Notes: a model not told the origin generated them from the letters alone. Shown: positions 33,342 through 45,445, counted from the first letter of the stretch. The stretch: 64,000 bases of DNA from Taenia hydatigena (GCA_036345935.2 JADWOT020001531.1:1-64000); one strand, 5' to 3'. Translations and numbers: made by a program.

Positions 33342-35204
33342 ATGCACCCCCAGAACATCCTGTGTGACGAGCGCCGTATTCACCGAAGACGACAGAAGCC
33401 ACCATCCTATTTTCAATTTGTGACAAATCCGCCAGCCTGCTCAAGGGCAGCTTTTCAATTGTCATATTTATTGCATGATATTTGAGCGTAATTTTTCCTT
33501 ACATGGATACTTTAAAGGTTGTGCAGCATTTGATTCCTTATTTAATTGTCCACAAGTATTTTGTGGAAGTATGCTAATCTTTCCATAAATCCACTCTTAA
33601 CGATGAACTGCTCGCCATTTGTATACGTTTGCATAGGTTCCTTTGACTTAAACTTTTTGTGCATTTGTTTATGTTCATTATTAGAAAGGTACTAAATCAA
33701 AGTTTTATTTCGCCGATTTCAAGGTCCTTGGCCGTATTTAGTATTTTTATGTCGGTATGGTGAGTAAGTTGCATGTATTAGTTGCGGCGGCAAGGTAGGA
33801 TCTGTTGGCTTCGGATTAAAAAGAACTGTTAAATTTCAGGCTTCAGTCGGTGTCAATGATGGTTCGGATCTTAAGGATGACAACAACGTATCTTTCTGTG
33901 GTGGTGCATCTAATAAGCTCCGTGGGTTTACAGAAAAATTGTCAAATTTGAGGTTTGACCTTTCTACTGCTCGCCAATTTGTGGTGGTGCGAATGGGTTC
34001 CTGCCCAGGAAATGGCACGATATATGTCGTGATTTGATGAACCCGTCATTTATCCTTTTCCCGAATTCTTTTCGCAAATGTAATGTGGCAGCTGCATTAT
34101 CCAAATTGTTGCAATAGCCATATTGGCAGAATCAGTAGTGCTCATTGGACGTGGATTCAGTTGAGGCGCCCTCCAAAAGGTTGCTTGAGTACTTTTTCTC
34201 TATTTATGAGTATAATGTCGTCGCCTTCAGCTTCGGCAGGCGTGATCCAAATAAGCCTAAGCCAAGGTCGTAAACATTCTGCTACGAACGAGAATTCAAC
34301 GTGCATTCTACGCGATCGTCACACTAAATGTCTATCCATCGGTGCGATCGACATTGATTCTTGAATACCCAGCTTGTTCCTGTTGATACGAGGATGTTCT
34401 CGGATGGAATCCTTGGTGGCGCAGGTGATGAGTGGGTGCAACTATTGATTTCTGCTGCAAGAAATGGGTATGACTGAACAAATGAAGCGGCATACCAGCA
34501 ACATTTCTTCCGAGTGCAAAGGACAGGTGTTTCGTTAAGGCTGTGCCACTGCTATATGTCGTTCTGGTAACCAGCGTTCGCTGACGGATTGTTTGCCGAT
34601 ACTGTTGGAAGTCTGCAAAGTAGGGTGCAAGCGGTGCCTTGTCGTGACTCTCGCGTTGTGACGTGGTAGGCAAAAAGGGCCAAGTCAATGAGTGCGGAGA
34701 TTGTGGATAGATGGAGGAGGGAACTCGTCAATTCATAGGTGCGTATAAATGCACATTTTACCCACCCCTGAAAAGTCCACTTGTACATACTGTTTACTTG
34801 CTGTTTATCTACTTTGATGAGGTGTGACGTCTGACTGCGAAGCGTGGTCTTTTGCATTAAGCCGCAGCCAAGGCCTGTTGAAAGGGGATTTAACGCTTGC
34901 TTAGGACCAACTGTGTCCCCTCTTCCTTTTTGATTTTCCACATGCTTCACTTGTTTGCGGCCATCAGTTGTTTTGGTGCTTTCACCCAGCACTGGTATAC
35001 ATCAAGTACTGGCAGTTCTGATTTTTGCGCATTTGGTTTTGTTTTTTCCGGTCAGATGGGTAAGTGGTGTACGTTCGTCGAACACTTGGCTTACCATGGA
35101 GGCCTAAATAAGGCAGGTTGTGTTAGCGAGATTCAATGAATATGCATGTGTTTTTGAGAAGTTTGATTGAGAATGGTTATTTATGGTCATTACAACCATG
35201 CAGA

Positions 35205-35225
35205 CATACCCATGGAATGGGTATG
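35205..35225 (-). other. Perfect short hairpin beside tRNA-Ser relic, arm 1
   Basis: CATACCCAT-TCC-ATGGGTATG, a 9-bp perfect stem with a 3-nt loop, sits where the T arm of the neighbouring tRNA-Ser-like sequence should be. Confidence 0.85.
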
Positions 35226-35227
35226 TA

Positions 35228-35287
35228 TGCGCGGGGATTCCCTAATGGATTTCGAGTCCATCGCCTTAACCACTCGTCCATCGCGAC
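35228..35287 (-). pseudogene. tRNA-Ser(CGA)-like relic, arm 1
   Basis: On the minus strand the 5' acceptor, D arm, anticodon arm (GGACTCGAAATCC, anticodon CGA) and the start of the long variable arm match eukaryotic tRNA-Ser well. The T arm and 3' acceptor are missing, so it cannot be a working tRNA. Confidence 0.75.
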
Positions 35288-35340
35288 ATGGCAACAGCAA
35301 TTTCTAAATTTGGTACTTTAGAGGATAAAGAGTATGTAAA

Positions 35341-35403
35341 GTGAGACTGAGCTCGCGACCTTCAGACTGTGGGTTTAACGCGCTTGCCAACTACGTGGGG
35401 CAC
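35341..35403 (-). pseudogene. tRNA-Met-like relic, arm 1
   Basis: The minus strand resembles elongator tRNA-Met from the D arm (TAGTTGGCAAGCGCG) through CTGAAGGTCG to a degraded T arm. The anticodon triplet is CAC rather than CAU and the stem has mismatches. It lies 53 bp from the tRNA-Ser relic in the same orientation. Confidence 0.55.
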
Positions 35404-36860
35404 ATTTCAAATGGCGCCACTCTGATCGATTTTCCCGTCAGCATGCCATGACAAATTTTTGCTCTCCACCGTTTCAAGTTTAATTCTGCGGACTAGTGGA
35501 TGGGTTCTTTGGCGCATTCGATTGGTTAGTATTGGGCTAAGGAAAACGTCATGCTAAGATTTCTGCCTTCAAATAAGAAAGATGAAGGATTCCGTATGAG
35601 GTCGCCGCCTAGCAACCAAGTCACCAAGGGAGTCCAGATGTAACTCACCTAATCCAATTGTGGACGCAATGCCACAAAACGGTTTAAGGAAACATCAAGG
35701 GAAACCTTGCAATAAACGCCATCTTCCACATTCTCGATTATCACCCAAGACGCAATCCATAGATGGCCGCGAAGAACTTGCGTATACATTATATTCAGCT
35801 TAAAATACTTTAATCTGTTAATGGATCCTCACATTCCTTTTCATACTCATTAAAACACTTTACTGTTTAGTAAAACTTATGCCTCTTGCTTCCAAAATAT
35901 TTGCCCAGATTTAAGATCGATGGAAATAAGTTTACAGTTTTGCTTGTATCGCGTGTCCCAATGTGGAAAGAAATGCGGAAAACAATCTTCGAAACCACTG
36001 TTTTCGTTGGGCCGGTGACAAAATGATACAGAGACAACGGAAGAATGGGGATTTGATTTGCTACTTCATCACTAAAAGCAACGCACGCAGGTTCAGACCA
36101 CAGGCTGTGCTGCCCAAACCGGATCGGTAAGGTGATTTCTTGTCCATTAATCAGCTCACTGTATGTGAACATGGAAGCGTACAAAAGCCAAGTGCTGAAG
36201 TGGAAGAGTAGGTCTGCATAGACAGCAGGTGAATAAGTGACGAGAAGGAGAAGAGAGGGTGAGGCGAGTGCTGGTGTAAATTAGCACCAGAAGAGACAGA
36301 TAAAGTGAGCGCAAGAATGCACAGCACGGCGGAACTGTGAGGGACTGTGCAGTGCTGGCAAGGTGAGGCTGTAGGCGCAAGTGATGGTTGCAAGATGGGC
36401 ATGCTATGAGGTGAGCACGTCCAGTTCAGCAAGAATCTGACAATGCTAGTCCATAAATTGTAATTGTGAATGTTAGCAACAGTTCTCGCTTCTTATCATT
36501 TGAGTTCAGCTCTTCGTTGGCGATGTCGACCAAGAAGTGACAATGATTATGTGAGAGGAAACCAAACTCGAGCCTGTGCCTTAGTGAGTCACTCTGATAG
36601 TTTATTCATGCATGCATACGTAAGTGACTGATTGATTCTCGGCTTCAATTAAACAATGGTAGGCTTGAAGCGCAGCCAGCGCAAACGAAGTAAGTGCGTA
36701 AGGCGTGCATGAACATAAGGCCCGATTTTAGCGGTTTTGCCCAAATAATCAAAAATTGTCCGCGGTTGCCTGCACCACAGATAATTGTGCTAAGATTAAT
36801 TTGCCCTGTCTTCCGGCGTTCCAGATAGCGCTGTGTGGATCAGCATCAAGTTGTCAGTAA

Positions 36861-37307
36861 ATGCAATCCAAGGAAAGGGTTACCAAATTTAAGACATCTG
36901 CATATCTTTTAACCGCTATTTGCCATGTCTTCTTTGTAATAACTACAGTTGCTAGCTGGAGCATCATGGTCCCATATTATGATAGCAAAGATTGCAGATA
37001 CATCGGCCAAATTGCCACGTCAAAATACAAGGGCACGAAACTTTGCAAAGGGCTAGAGAGCACAGTGACGGGTCTATTAGGCTGTCACCGTGTTCTGCTC
37101 ATTGCTTTTTGTACTGTTAAAGGAGTAGGTGACGCTACTCGGTTGCGTCATCAAAGGTTTTGTAGACCCAAAAAGTACCATTGTCGTTTAGCTATCAGCG
37201 TTGTCTTCTTTTCCCATCAGCAAAACAATCATGAATTCTTTTTCTTTTGCGGTGCCCGTCTCACCCGATCCACGTGCCAGTTCGAGTATTCAACTGTCAT
37301 AATGTAG
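36861..37307 (+). CDS. 148-codon frame with N-terminal membrane helix, arm 1
   Basis: The ATG frame begins MQSKERVTKFKTSAYLLTAI and continues into a hydrophobic stretch (CHVFFVITTVASWSIMV). A soluble-looking part with two cysteines follows (KDCRYIGQIATSKYKGTKLC), and the C-terminal half is basic and less convincing. A GT donor near 37,064 (AGCACA/GTGACG) could end a shorter exon. The topology of one helix then a loop with cysteines would suit a tetraspan-type family, but no signature proves it. The arm 2 copy is identical. Confidence 0.35.
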   Translation: MQSKERVTKFKTSAYLLTAICHVFFVITTVASWSIMVPYYDSKDCRYIGQIATSKYKGTKLCKGLESTVTGLLGCHRVLLIAFCTVKGVGDATRLRHQRFCRPKKYHCRLAISVVFFSHQQNNHEFFFFCGARLTRSTCQFEYSTVIM

Positions 37308-38297
37308 GCGAAGTCAAGGGTGCTTTGTCTCACTCCGGGTCACTGATGTACCAATGAAACAACTATTTCAGGCGCATTGGGGTCAGGCTCAGGTGCGCAT
37401 CAGAAGAGCCTACTAAGTATTTAACATTATTACCGCTCGAACAGTAGATAAGCTAAGTAAATTTGTTTCAGTCAATTCCTGCCAATCCACATGAATTTCC
37501 ATGTCTTAAAATCCTTTATTGATTGAAGCATTGACACCATAAAATGATTAGTACACTTAATGGTTCTATCCCTTATTCGTTGCGGCCTTGCTTGATGCTT
37601 ACAGAATTCCTACAAACAGGTCAGGCGCACTATTCCATGAATTCTATGATTGTACAAAGTAAGCTATAAAGGACGCCATGGTGATTTTCAGGTCAAATTC
37701 TTGAGGGGTCACCAGGTTTGTCAGACCAGAGGCCATGCATTATTCTTTTGGCTAAGGTACCACTAGGCTATTTCGCTGTGAATACTTGGCTTGATTGAGC
37801 CATCAAACGAGTAGTATTTAAACGTTCAGATCAGAAAAGGCAAGTCAAATCCTAACCGGCTGGTCGTAGGACCCAACATTTATTGGTCTTTATTGAGAAC
37901 CCAAAAGGGATGCTTTCAACATACACTAACCACATTGTACCATCGCAAATGCAAATGAAGTCACTGCAAGTCGTCATTTCGGAAAGGATGTCTTGTGAAG
38001 AATGCTACCTTTCTTCAAAACTTTGGGCATCTACAATATCTAAGCATTACTCGAAAGCTTACAAAAGAAAATGGTATTTGTTGACTCCCATGATCGCGAT
38101 TTGTAATAGTACTAAGTACACGCCTTGTACAAAACTTAAATTGGGTGGACAAAGCTTTGTCTATTAACTAGGCAGGAATGTATGATTTCCTATCTAGAAA
38201 TGTTCTGCAATAAGTGGACAGTAGTGTTTCGGACGTAATCGATATTTGGGGTCTTCAAGTATGGCAAGACAAACAATCAGCGCCACGACCCCTCTTG

Positions 38298-38585
38298 TTA
38301 AGAACCTGCAACAGGGACTAGGGCCGTTTGCTCCAACTTAGCACAATAGACCATTCGTCTTATAATGTCTACATCCAGCACTTCGCATAGCACACTTGCA
38401 CGGAAATATGCTCGACAATCAGGGATGGGATAGTAATTCCCTCCCACGGGAACGTTAAATTTAGATTTGCTGCACCTTTTCTGAATGGCGCACACAAGAT
38501 AATCGATCTTCCCTAACTCATCCTTCGTCGCGTTCACAGTGGCTGGAGTAGTGTTTGATGAGACACTTCCTGTGTGATCGCGAAG
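38298..38585 (-). CDS. Coding-like frame of about 95 codons, arm 1
   Basis: On the minus strand the frame is open from just after a TAA (about 38,585) to a TAA at 38,298. It reads SSNTTPATVNATKDELGKID, YLVCAIQKRCSKSKFNVPVG and CRAYFRASVLCEVLDVDIIR. Residue composition is convincingly protein-like, with five cysteines. The only ATG start is dubious, so an exon is more likely than a whole gene. The copy at 50,740-51,027 is identical. No family is recognised. Confidence 0.45.
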   Translation of the reverse strand, partial: LRDHTGSVSSNTTPATVNATKDELGKIDYLVCAIQKRCSKSKFNVPVGGNYYPIPDCRAYFRASVLCEVLDVDIIRRMVYCAKLEQTALVPVAGS

Positions 38586-41500
38586 GGTTCGTTAAGTAGC
38601 TCATGCAATCCGAGAAGTCATTTACATTCTGTTCTTTCGGAATAATCTACTATTCTATCATCAAAAAGGTCAGCAGTGCAGGTATGTCTACGTGCGTAAG
38701 CGCGACAGATGCACAATGACAAGTTCTTCTCTAAACTGCCACTGGTGAATTCAATACTTAATCATCGTGTGGATCAAACTACGAAATTCCGTTCAAAGAG
38801 AGCAAACTACCCTAACCTCAATCTACACAGTTCAACAATCGCTCATCATTGGTAAAGACGATTTCGCTTGACATCAGGAATTCGAAAAGGCTAATTCGCT
38901 CCCCTGGTTTGGGAGTGCTACACGGGATTATCGTCTGACGCCTTATAAACGTATTTATTTCAGTGAGGTGGTTAGTCTTATAAATGAAAACCTTCATTAC
39001 ACATATCAAAACCAAGGAAGAATGGAAAAGCTTAGTGTAAGGTTACCCAAAGCTTGTTTAGAAAAGGCGATTAAATTAGAAGTGGTTATTGCTAGCGCCA
39101 ATCTATTCTTTTAAATGCTTTACCTCTGATTACATTGTTATAGGTCAGTAGTTTGCTGGACAAAGCTACATTTGCCCCACAACGAGAAGATGGTCAATGC
39201 AGTATTTTTAAGTTAACGGCCATGGATTCTGGCCAAAACGAAGCAATGTCATAGTTGTACAAATTAAAGCGCGCGAAGGATTGCGACGAAACTGGCAAGG
39301 TTAACGTGAGATGTTTATTAGTGCACGATAGGCATCACTTAAAACAAAAAAACTAATCCTATTCAAGGTTATTGAGGTTCCCCTGCCTAGCTGGCGTCTT
39401 GCATGGCCATGCGTTCATAGCGCTGTATGCATTTCATATTTTTTCAATCTTTGCAGCTGTTCTCCGTTAGTGGCCTCATTTCAGCTCGTTGAACGCTCAT
39501 TAGGTAAAGTGGTAATAAGTACTTTTTTACTTGAAAGTGGCTAAAGTCCGGATTTGTGGAGCTCTTGGGTTGCTGGAATGCCAGCAGCGCTATAGAATGC
39601 ATTAAAGTGGCACGGACTGCAATGTGCAAGCCTCGATGGAAGAAGCGAGAATGTCTTCAATCCTGTTCCTCAGGTTATTCGTGCAAGCTACTCCTTCGGA
39701 GGTGTAGCGTAAAAAACGTAAGTGTATTTTAAGCAGTGAGCACCTGGACCTATGGAGCCAAGTTCTGTTTCCATCCACCAGAAAACCTTATTGATGGCAA
39801 CAGGGAGCAGGAGGACCGTAAGTTAAGGCTGACTAATCAACACTCATCCAAGACTTTTGATAGATTGACAGCACACCAAATGGCATTTGCATTTCAAATT
39901 AAGCACACAAGTTTCCAGCATGCCTGAATTGCCACTTATCCAAATTTAGGCCCGAGACTTTTAAAATGCATTGGGGCAAGGAAATTTTTGTCAATAGATT
40001 TAATTATAAATGTGTTTTATGGTTAGGAGTACGTGTGCGGATTCACGTCCACTAGAAAGGAATTATGATGCAGAACCTTTGAAATGCTCCATCCTGTCTT
40101 CAAGATACGCTGCCAATTCTATCCTGCAAACATGCGTTGTGAGCTGTCATGGTAGCCCTTTTAACTAACCAATTACACCAAAACACGCATCCGTCAACAT
40201 GGATGCTCACGGCGCGTGGTAGTTTAATGCATTTCTGTTTAGTTGCTTGGTCAATTGAATGGTGACGTCCACGATCCAGATGGAGTAAGAAGAACTGCAT
40301 TCATTCGCTCTTAAGTGCGCGGTCATGGAAAAGGCGCACGATTGTTTATTTACACGGCAATAAAAAAAAGACAATAGTCAATTGGTGTAATGCCACCATT
40401 TGGGTCCTCCACTACTCTAGAGTCCTGCTTAAACCTGCATGAAATATCGACTTAAGGGAGCTGATGCAATTGCGGACTGTCTGGTTACCACGCATCGATC
40501 TGGCTTTAAACCCTGGGTAAAAATTGAAATTTGCATGCTGACGGTGAGTAAGCTTGTTACTGCTTTGTAAGCGGCAAACCCCAAACACGGTCATTCTCTT
40601 GGTGTAAACTAATGGCAATTACGTTTCAGTTCATCTGCACTGGGCAGTGAAAGGAACGAAGGACAATGTGCACATTTTAAAAATTATGTGCAGGATCAAG
40701 CGTCAACTACCAAAATATTCCAGAATGTATTCTAAAAATCAGTTAAAATTGTCAAATAAGATCTACATTGGATCGAAAGCACCCTCAGCTTAATGTTTAA
40801 AGTATTTTATCCACAGAAACCCATTTGATTAGCCAAATGGTACAATTTTCTTGGCATTTTTATCAAATCTCTTTACGTGACTGTGTCTGTGAATTTAATG
40901 CTCACATACTAATGCATTCACGTTAAAATCAAATCGCATTACAGGTCGATCGAGTGACGGCTTTCACTAATAGTACGTGGTATAGGCAATGCAAACTGGG
41001 AAAAGGAGTGACCACAACTTTAGTCAACAATGCGAAACTACTTTATTTAGTGTGACGTGATGCAACGTGGTTTGATGCAGCTGGCCTTAAGATATTTTTC
41101 TTAACTCAACAATGCAGCAGATGTCTTAATAAATAGGTACAGAGAATGTCTTTGTTGAAACTAAGTCATGCTGATATGCTAGCCACCTTTCCGCAGGTCA
41201 TGGTGTGGTCCTTCACTGCGCGTTTAAAATGTCGAAGCTTAACTTCTCACAATCAAGTGCTATTTAGCTAATTGCACATTTACCATGGTGTACCGAAATT
41301 TGTTGCACGGCTAGGTAGTGGGACGCCAAGCGAGAGGCCAGACACTGACCAAATGGTGAGTGTCCATTGCATGAAGCGCTGCGATGCAGACGCACCTGAA
41401 CAAGTACTTGATCTTAGGGCCATCAGGTTAAAAGCCAATACTATACAGGCCAATGGCAAACGCACCGTAAGCAGCTTCTCACCGACGTGCTTATGCATGC

Positions 41501-41877
41501 CTCTCGTCATGGATGCGATAGACGCCATCTCCGTCGCATGTCCCCTTGTTTCCCTCACCCATTCCTCCTCCTTTCTCTGCTGGTAGACAACCGACGCAAC
41601 TGCGACTTGTATCACAGGCTAAAGACGTATGACATAGTGGTGGAAGAAGGACACAATCATAGTAGCCTAGATGCATGCCCACCTTCGTGACCATGGAGTC
41701 TATCATAGCAAGTTGATTGCGTATGCTTTTGCAGTGACCACATTCTTGGGTCTGGTGCTTGAAGGATATGTGCATGCGTTTGGGTAAGGTTGATGAAGGT
41801 GGAAATAGGGTGATGAATTATGATGCAGCATGGGTGGCTCGGAGTGGCGCGATATCGTATTGATGGGCTAGTGTTCA

Positions 41878-42219
41878 GCAGACATTGCAAGCGGGGTGGT
41901 GCAGTGGTAGCGCACTGGGTTTACAACCCAGAGGTCCGTGGATCAAAACCACGCCCTGCGAGTTAATCGTTTACTTATTCACATGGTCAGGTATAGCTTC
42001 TTCTCGCATCGACGCCTCGTTTACCTGGCTTGCCAAAGCGATTCACCAAGTGTTCACCTGCCACTTCAATTTGCTTCTCTATTCTTTTTGTTCCGCTGAC
42101 CAGGCATCAGGGTCTGCCAGCATACTGGCATGCGCTCACTTAGCGTGTCCGCCAACTAGGCGCTATTCATGCGCTTGTGTTCATACATTTTTGTGATTGC
42201 ATGTAGTGGCACAGGATGC
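41878..42219 (+). mobile_element. tRNA-Val-like SINE, copy 1
   Basis: The head (41,890-41,961) folds as a tRNA: A box TGGTGCAGTGG, anticodon arm CTGGG-TTTACAA-CCCAG (anticodon UAC), and B box GGATCAAAACC, one base from consensus. The A1-G72 pair is broken. A tail of about 250 bp follows and recurs in copy 2 in the opposite orientation, ending in GTGGCACAGGATGC. This copy carries about 75 bp more in the middle of the tail than copy 2. No target-site duplication or poly(A) tail is evident. It begins 42 bp inside the spacer, next to the end of arm 1. Confidence 0.85.
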
Positions 42220-43833
42220 CAATAAATAGCTGAGACCTTTAGTTTGGGCTTTACCGTTATGTCCGATCATGTGATAAGTAACTTTTTGACTGCGCAGCCT
42301 CTCAGTTAAGCCTTGGGACACAACAAGTTAGTTGCTCGGGTACCGCGAACGGCTCTATACAGCCGCAAACTTCCTACTTTATGTAGTGATCCCATTGGTG
42401 TTGATTATCAGCACACCTGTCAGACGCGCAGACTCTAACGCGTTCCCGTAAGAGGCACGTAAACGTTGTGGACTGCATCCACATTGGTGTCGAATGTTGA
42501 AGTAGTAGGCAAGAGCGCGCTGCTTAGTACCGTACAGAAGGGCTAAGCTACCCTTCGCATGGCTAGAAAGGCCACACCTCGAAACGTAACTATATCCTCC
42601 ATAGACTGACTTGCTTTTAATGCAAGACCGATTTTAACCTTATCCCATCATGTAGCGACATTTTGTGCGCAATTCTTATTTGCACTACTTACAATTTTCA
42701 GCAATAACCTGCGATTTCGATTTGCTATGATTTCATTTTGCGTTGCATGATTCATCGATGCCTACCGCAGTGCATCTCTTGATAACGATTCTTACAGCTC
42801 GAGAACAACACTAACCTCCACGCCATAAGATTTTGTAGTAAGCACAAGCAAGCGTCAGCAATGTTCTCTTTACCGGCAAAGTATGTTTTTTTACCGTTGT
42901 GAGGTGTGGATGAATGATTGAGCCATTTTGAAGTAAAGAAACGTAAAGCGTGAAAATGCTTTGGCGTTTTACTTATATCTGCGCTTGCTTTCTCTTTAAA
43001 CACAGACTCCTTTAAATTTACAGAAGTCATTGCATCGTTGCTCAACTTTTGTGTCGCCAGCGATTTGCACTAGTCTGAATAAGATATTGCAGCGCATATC
43101 AAGTGATGTATTCTGCGTACCCTAAGAAATGGCATTAAGAGAGCCCTCTAAATACCAGCCCCATTGTCATGAAAGAGCAGTGGATCCTTGCCAACTCTGC
43201 TAAATTCGTCTGGTTACTCATCATTGCCTGAATTTAGCTCCTTTAAAACTGCAATCAAATGTGAAGCATTTGGGAGAATGGATTCATGTTTGAAATGACG
43301 CTCCAATCAGGGCGCTTTTACTCAATAAAGTTTGGATAACCTTACATCAAGCATGTCTGCTATCCTTCACTTTTGAATAAGTGTGGTGGAAGTTTTTCCT
43401 TATTACGCTAACCGCTTTAGTGAGAGATGCACATTTATGAGGTGTCAAATGATAAAATCTGTGTAGTACTCTCAAGCTACAGCAGCGAATTCGCCTTGTC
43501 AAATGCACTTTGTCTTTGCGTTAAAACATTGATGACAGTACATTGGTGAAGTTAATTGCGCCTCTATTAAGAAAAAGGGCAAAAGGTTTGTCCTATTCTT
43601 TGCAATTCCTTTAAAGATTACCCTTTTTGGTCTTGTATGTTTAGGCCCAATTTTCAATGCTTTGAAATGTGTAAAATCATGCGGTCCGGAAAGCCGCTTA
43701 TCACATTTTGATGTTACCTTAACATTTCCTTAGCATTGAGTTTACTGATGAGGATATCATGACGCACTATGCTTACTTCTATTTAGCTTTCGCAATTCGG
43801 CTTTGCTTGGCCTTCAAAGAACAACTTAGTAGT
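42220..43833. other. No supported gene
   Basis: This is the region between the two inverted SINE copies. A minus-strand frame (42,752-43,045) has no useful signals. Confidence 0.4.
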
Positions 43834-44100
43834 GCATCCTGTGCCACTATATGCAATCACAAAAATGCATGAATACAAACGCATGAGTAGAAAAAATAGA
43901 GAAGTAAATTGAAGTGGCAGGTGAACACTTGGTGAATCGCTTTGGCAAGCCAGGTAAACGAGGCGTCGATGCGAGAAGAAGCTATATATGACCATGTGAA
44001 TAAGTAAACGATTAACTCGCAGGGCGTGGTTTTAACCCACGGACCTCTGGGTTGTAAACCCAGTGCGCTACCACCGCGCCACCCCGCTTGCAATGTTTGC
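43834..44100 (-). mobile_element. tRNA-Val-like SINE, copy 2
   Basis: Inverted relative to copy 1. The tRNA head runs from 44,088 down to 44,017 with A box TGGCGCGGTGG and B box GGGTTAAAACC. The anticodon arm is the same as in copy 1. Homology to copy 1 includes GCAAACATTGCAA just before the tRNA head and ends at GGCACAGGATGC, which defines the element at both ends. Confidence 0.85.
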
Positions 44101-44898
44101 ATCTTCAAATTTAGTTTATGTCCTTCAGCAGGTCGGTGCAAGCAGCATGACAAATCACCGATTTGGGCTTAAATAGTCACATCAAGTCGCGGCATGTATG
44201 TGAGCTCGAATGATTACTAAGTAACTGGTTGACGCGTAAGCAGTGAGGTGGCGGAGGTAGAGATAGATATGGATGCTGAGAGAGGAAAGAGGAGGCGGTG
44301 ATAAATGTGGATGTATGCACGCGATACTGTGATGTGGTGCAGCGTAACACAGCGTAGCATATCGCAGGGTGTTGAAACAGAGCAGATTAGCAGGAATTGC
44401 GCTGGTATAGAACTATGTTAAACTGTCTCTGTGATGATATAGCGGTGAGATTTTCTCGATTTCATCTGGATGATACGACTCCAACTCATGGTCACCAAAG
44501 TGCGCACACAGGCAGCAGGACGCTAGACCCTATGGCTACATGTACGTGGGTATCGCATGAGGTGCCTAATGACAAGGAAGTAGAAGTTGGCATGGTCGTC
44601 CTTGTAGAGTAGATAAATTGAATTTTATCACTCACGTCTTCTGGCCATCGATTTCTTTCAGGCTCTGTTGCTATGACACCTATGAATTTGAGCCCCTATC
44701 AATAATTGTGGACGCGGGTCTTCAATAATATTAGAGAAGCATTCAGTTATCATTGGTACCGATGTTCGAACAATCTTATAAGTTGCAGCGATACATTAGC
44801 CATTTCATGTGGCAAACTCTGTGCTGGGTGACACATCACATCTTAGCCGAAAGAGTCCACCCCTCTCGCTCTGATGTTGCGGCTAAACCTCTTAACAG

Positions 44899-45208
44899 GC
44901 CAGACAATTCTTATGCACATCGTTTTCATCTTATCGATGACAAGAATAATGAGCTTCATGAGCTGCTGACTATGAACTCGGGCATATTCTTATATTTTTG
45001 TAGAAAGGGTGGAATAGTTAATACAGTTTTAATCCCCGAAAATCAAGGCTTACACAATTTCGTTCACATGGAAATACCCTTTAGTAAAAATATGCTAGGT
45101 TCCCTTGATAGCAGTGTTTCGCTTTGTATAAAAGTGTGCAGGTTTTCGCTGCTAGGTTTTACGGCTACTTGGTGCTTAATTCAGATGCTTGACAATTCAG
45201 GACCGTGA
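44899..45208 (+). CDS. Exon candidate in the spacer
   Basis: A good acceptor with branch-like sequence (GCTAAACCTCTTAACAG) opens a frame of about 100 codons to TGA. It reads SYAHRFHLIDDKNNELHELL, FLYFCRKGGIVNTVLIPENQ and GLHNFVHMEIPFSKNMLGSL. It is the most protein-like frame in the spacer. GT donors near 45,139 could end it earlier. No family is recognised. Confidence 0.4.
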
Positions 45209-45373
45209 TTTGTAATTGAACTAATGCTTGTCTTTAAGCACAGTGCTGTATCAATGGTCTTGGCTAATCCACATCTGCACAGACAAAGGCTCTACATACG
45301 ACTTCAACCCACTCAAACCTTGGCTTTCCTAGCATTAGTCGATGCAGCACTAAATTGAAATTGATGTGAGGCC

Positions 45374-45445
45374 AGGGATTCAGCTCGGTGATAGAAAGCT
45401 CGCTTTGTATGAGGGAAGCCTCGGGTTCGAAAGCTGGCATCTTCA
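45374..45445 (+). pseudogene. tRNA-Ala-like relic or SINE head
   Basis: GGGATTCAGCTCGGTGATAG, the anticodon stem region (CTCGCTTTGTATGAG) and GGGTTCGA match tRNA-Ala(UGC) closely. The anticodon now reads UGU and the acceptor stem has mismatches. The roughly 220 bp after it could be a SINE body, but no second copy is present to prove it. Confidence 0.65.

Larger units (their letters stand above)
25311..41835 (+). repeat. Large inverted repeat, arm 1 (16,525 bp in window)
   Basis: This stretch is the reverse complement of 47,491-64,000. Paired positions add up to 89,326 at the inner end and 89,311 at the outer end; the drift comes from a handful of indels. The inner limit is sharp at 41,835 (ACCCATGCTG junction). 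The outer limit is set by the window end in arm 2, so the true arm is longer. Indels seen are 7A/6A at about 39.35 kb, CAAGA/G at about 35.9 kb, small shifts at 31-33 kb, and a 15-bp loss in arm 2 near 25.92 kb. Confidence 0.98.

Noticed and set aside
34332..34992. Overlapping minus-strand frames of 118 and 146 codons (mirrored in arm 2), first suspected to be a gypsy integrase fragment.
   Set aside because: The phrase ALFAYHVTTRESR resembles integrase only loosely, no HHCC or DDE residues appear, and two frames overlap. Not reported as a gene.
41280..41775. Several overlapping frames of 94-111 codons on both strands at the inner end of arm 1 (and in arm 2).
   Set aside because: They overlap in different frames and strands with no splice signals or domain. 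Identity between arms there is total and gives no evidence for any frame.
41885..42196. 103-codon frame, and a 98-codon partner at 43,857-44,153.
   Set aside because: Both are read-through of the tRNA-derived SINE. Their protein similarity to each other reflects the repeat and not a gene.
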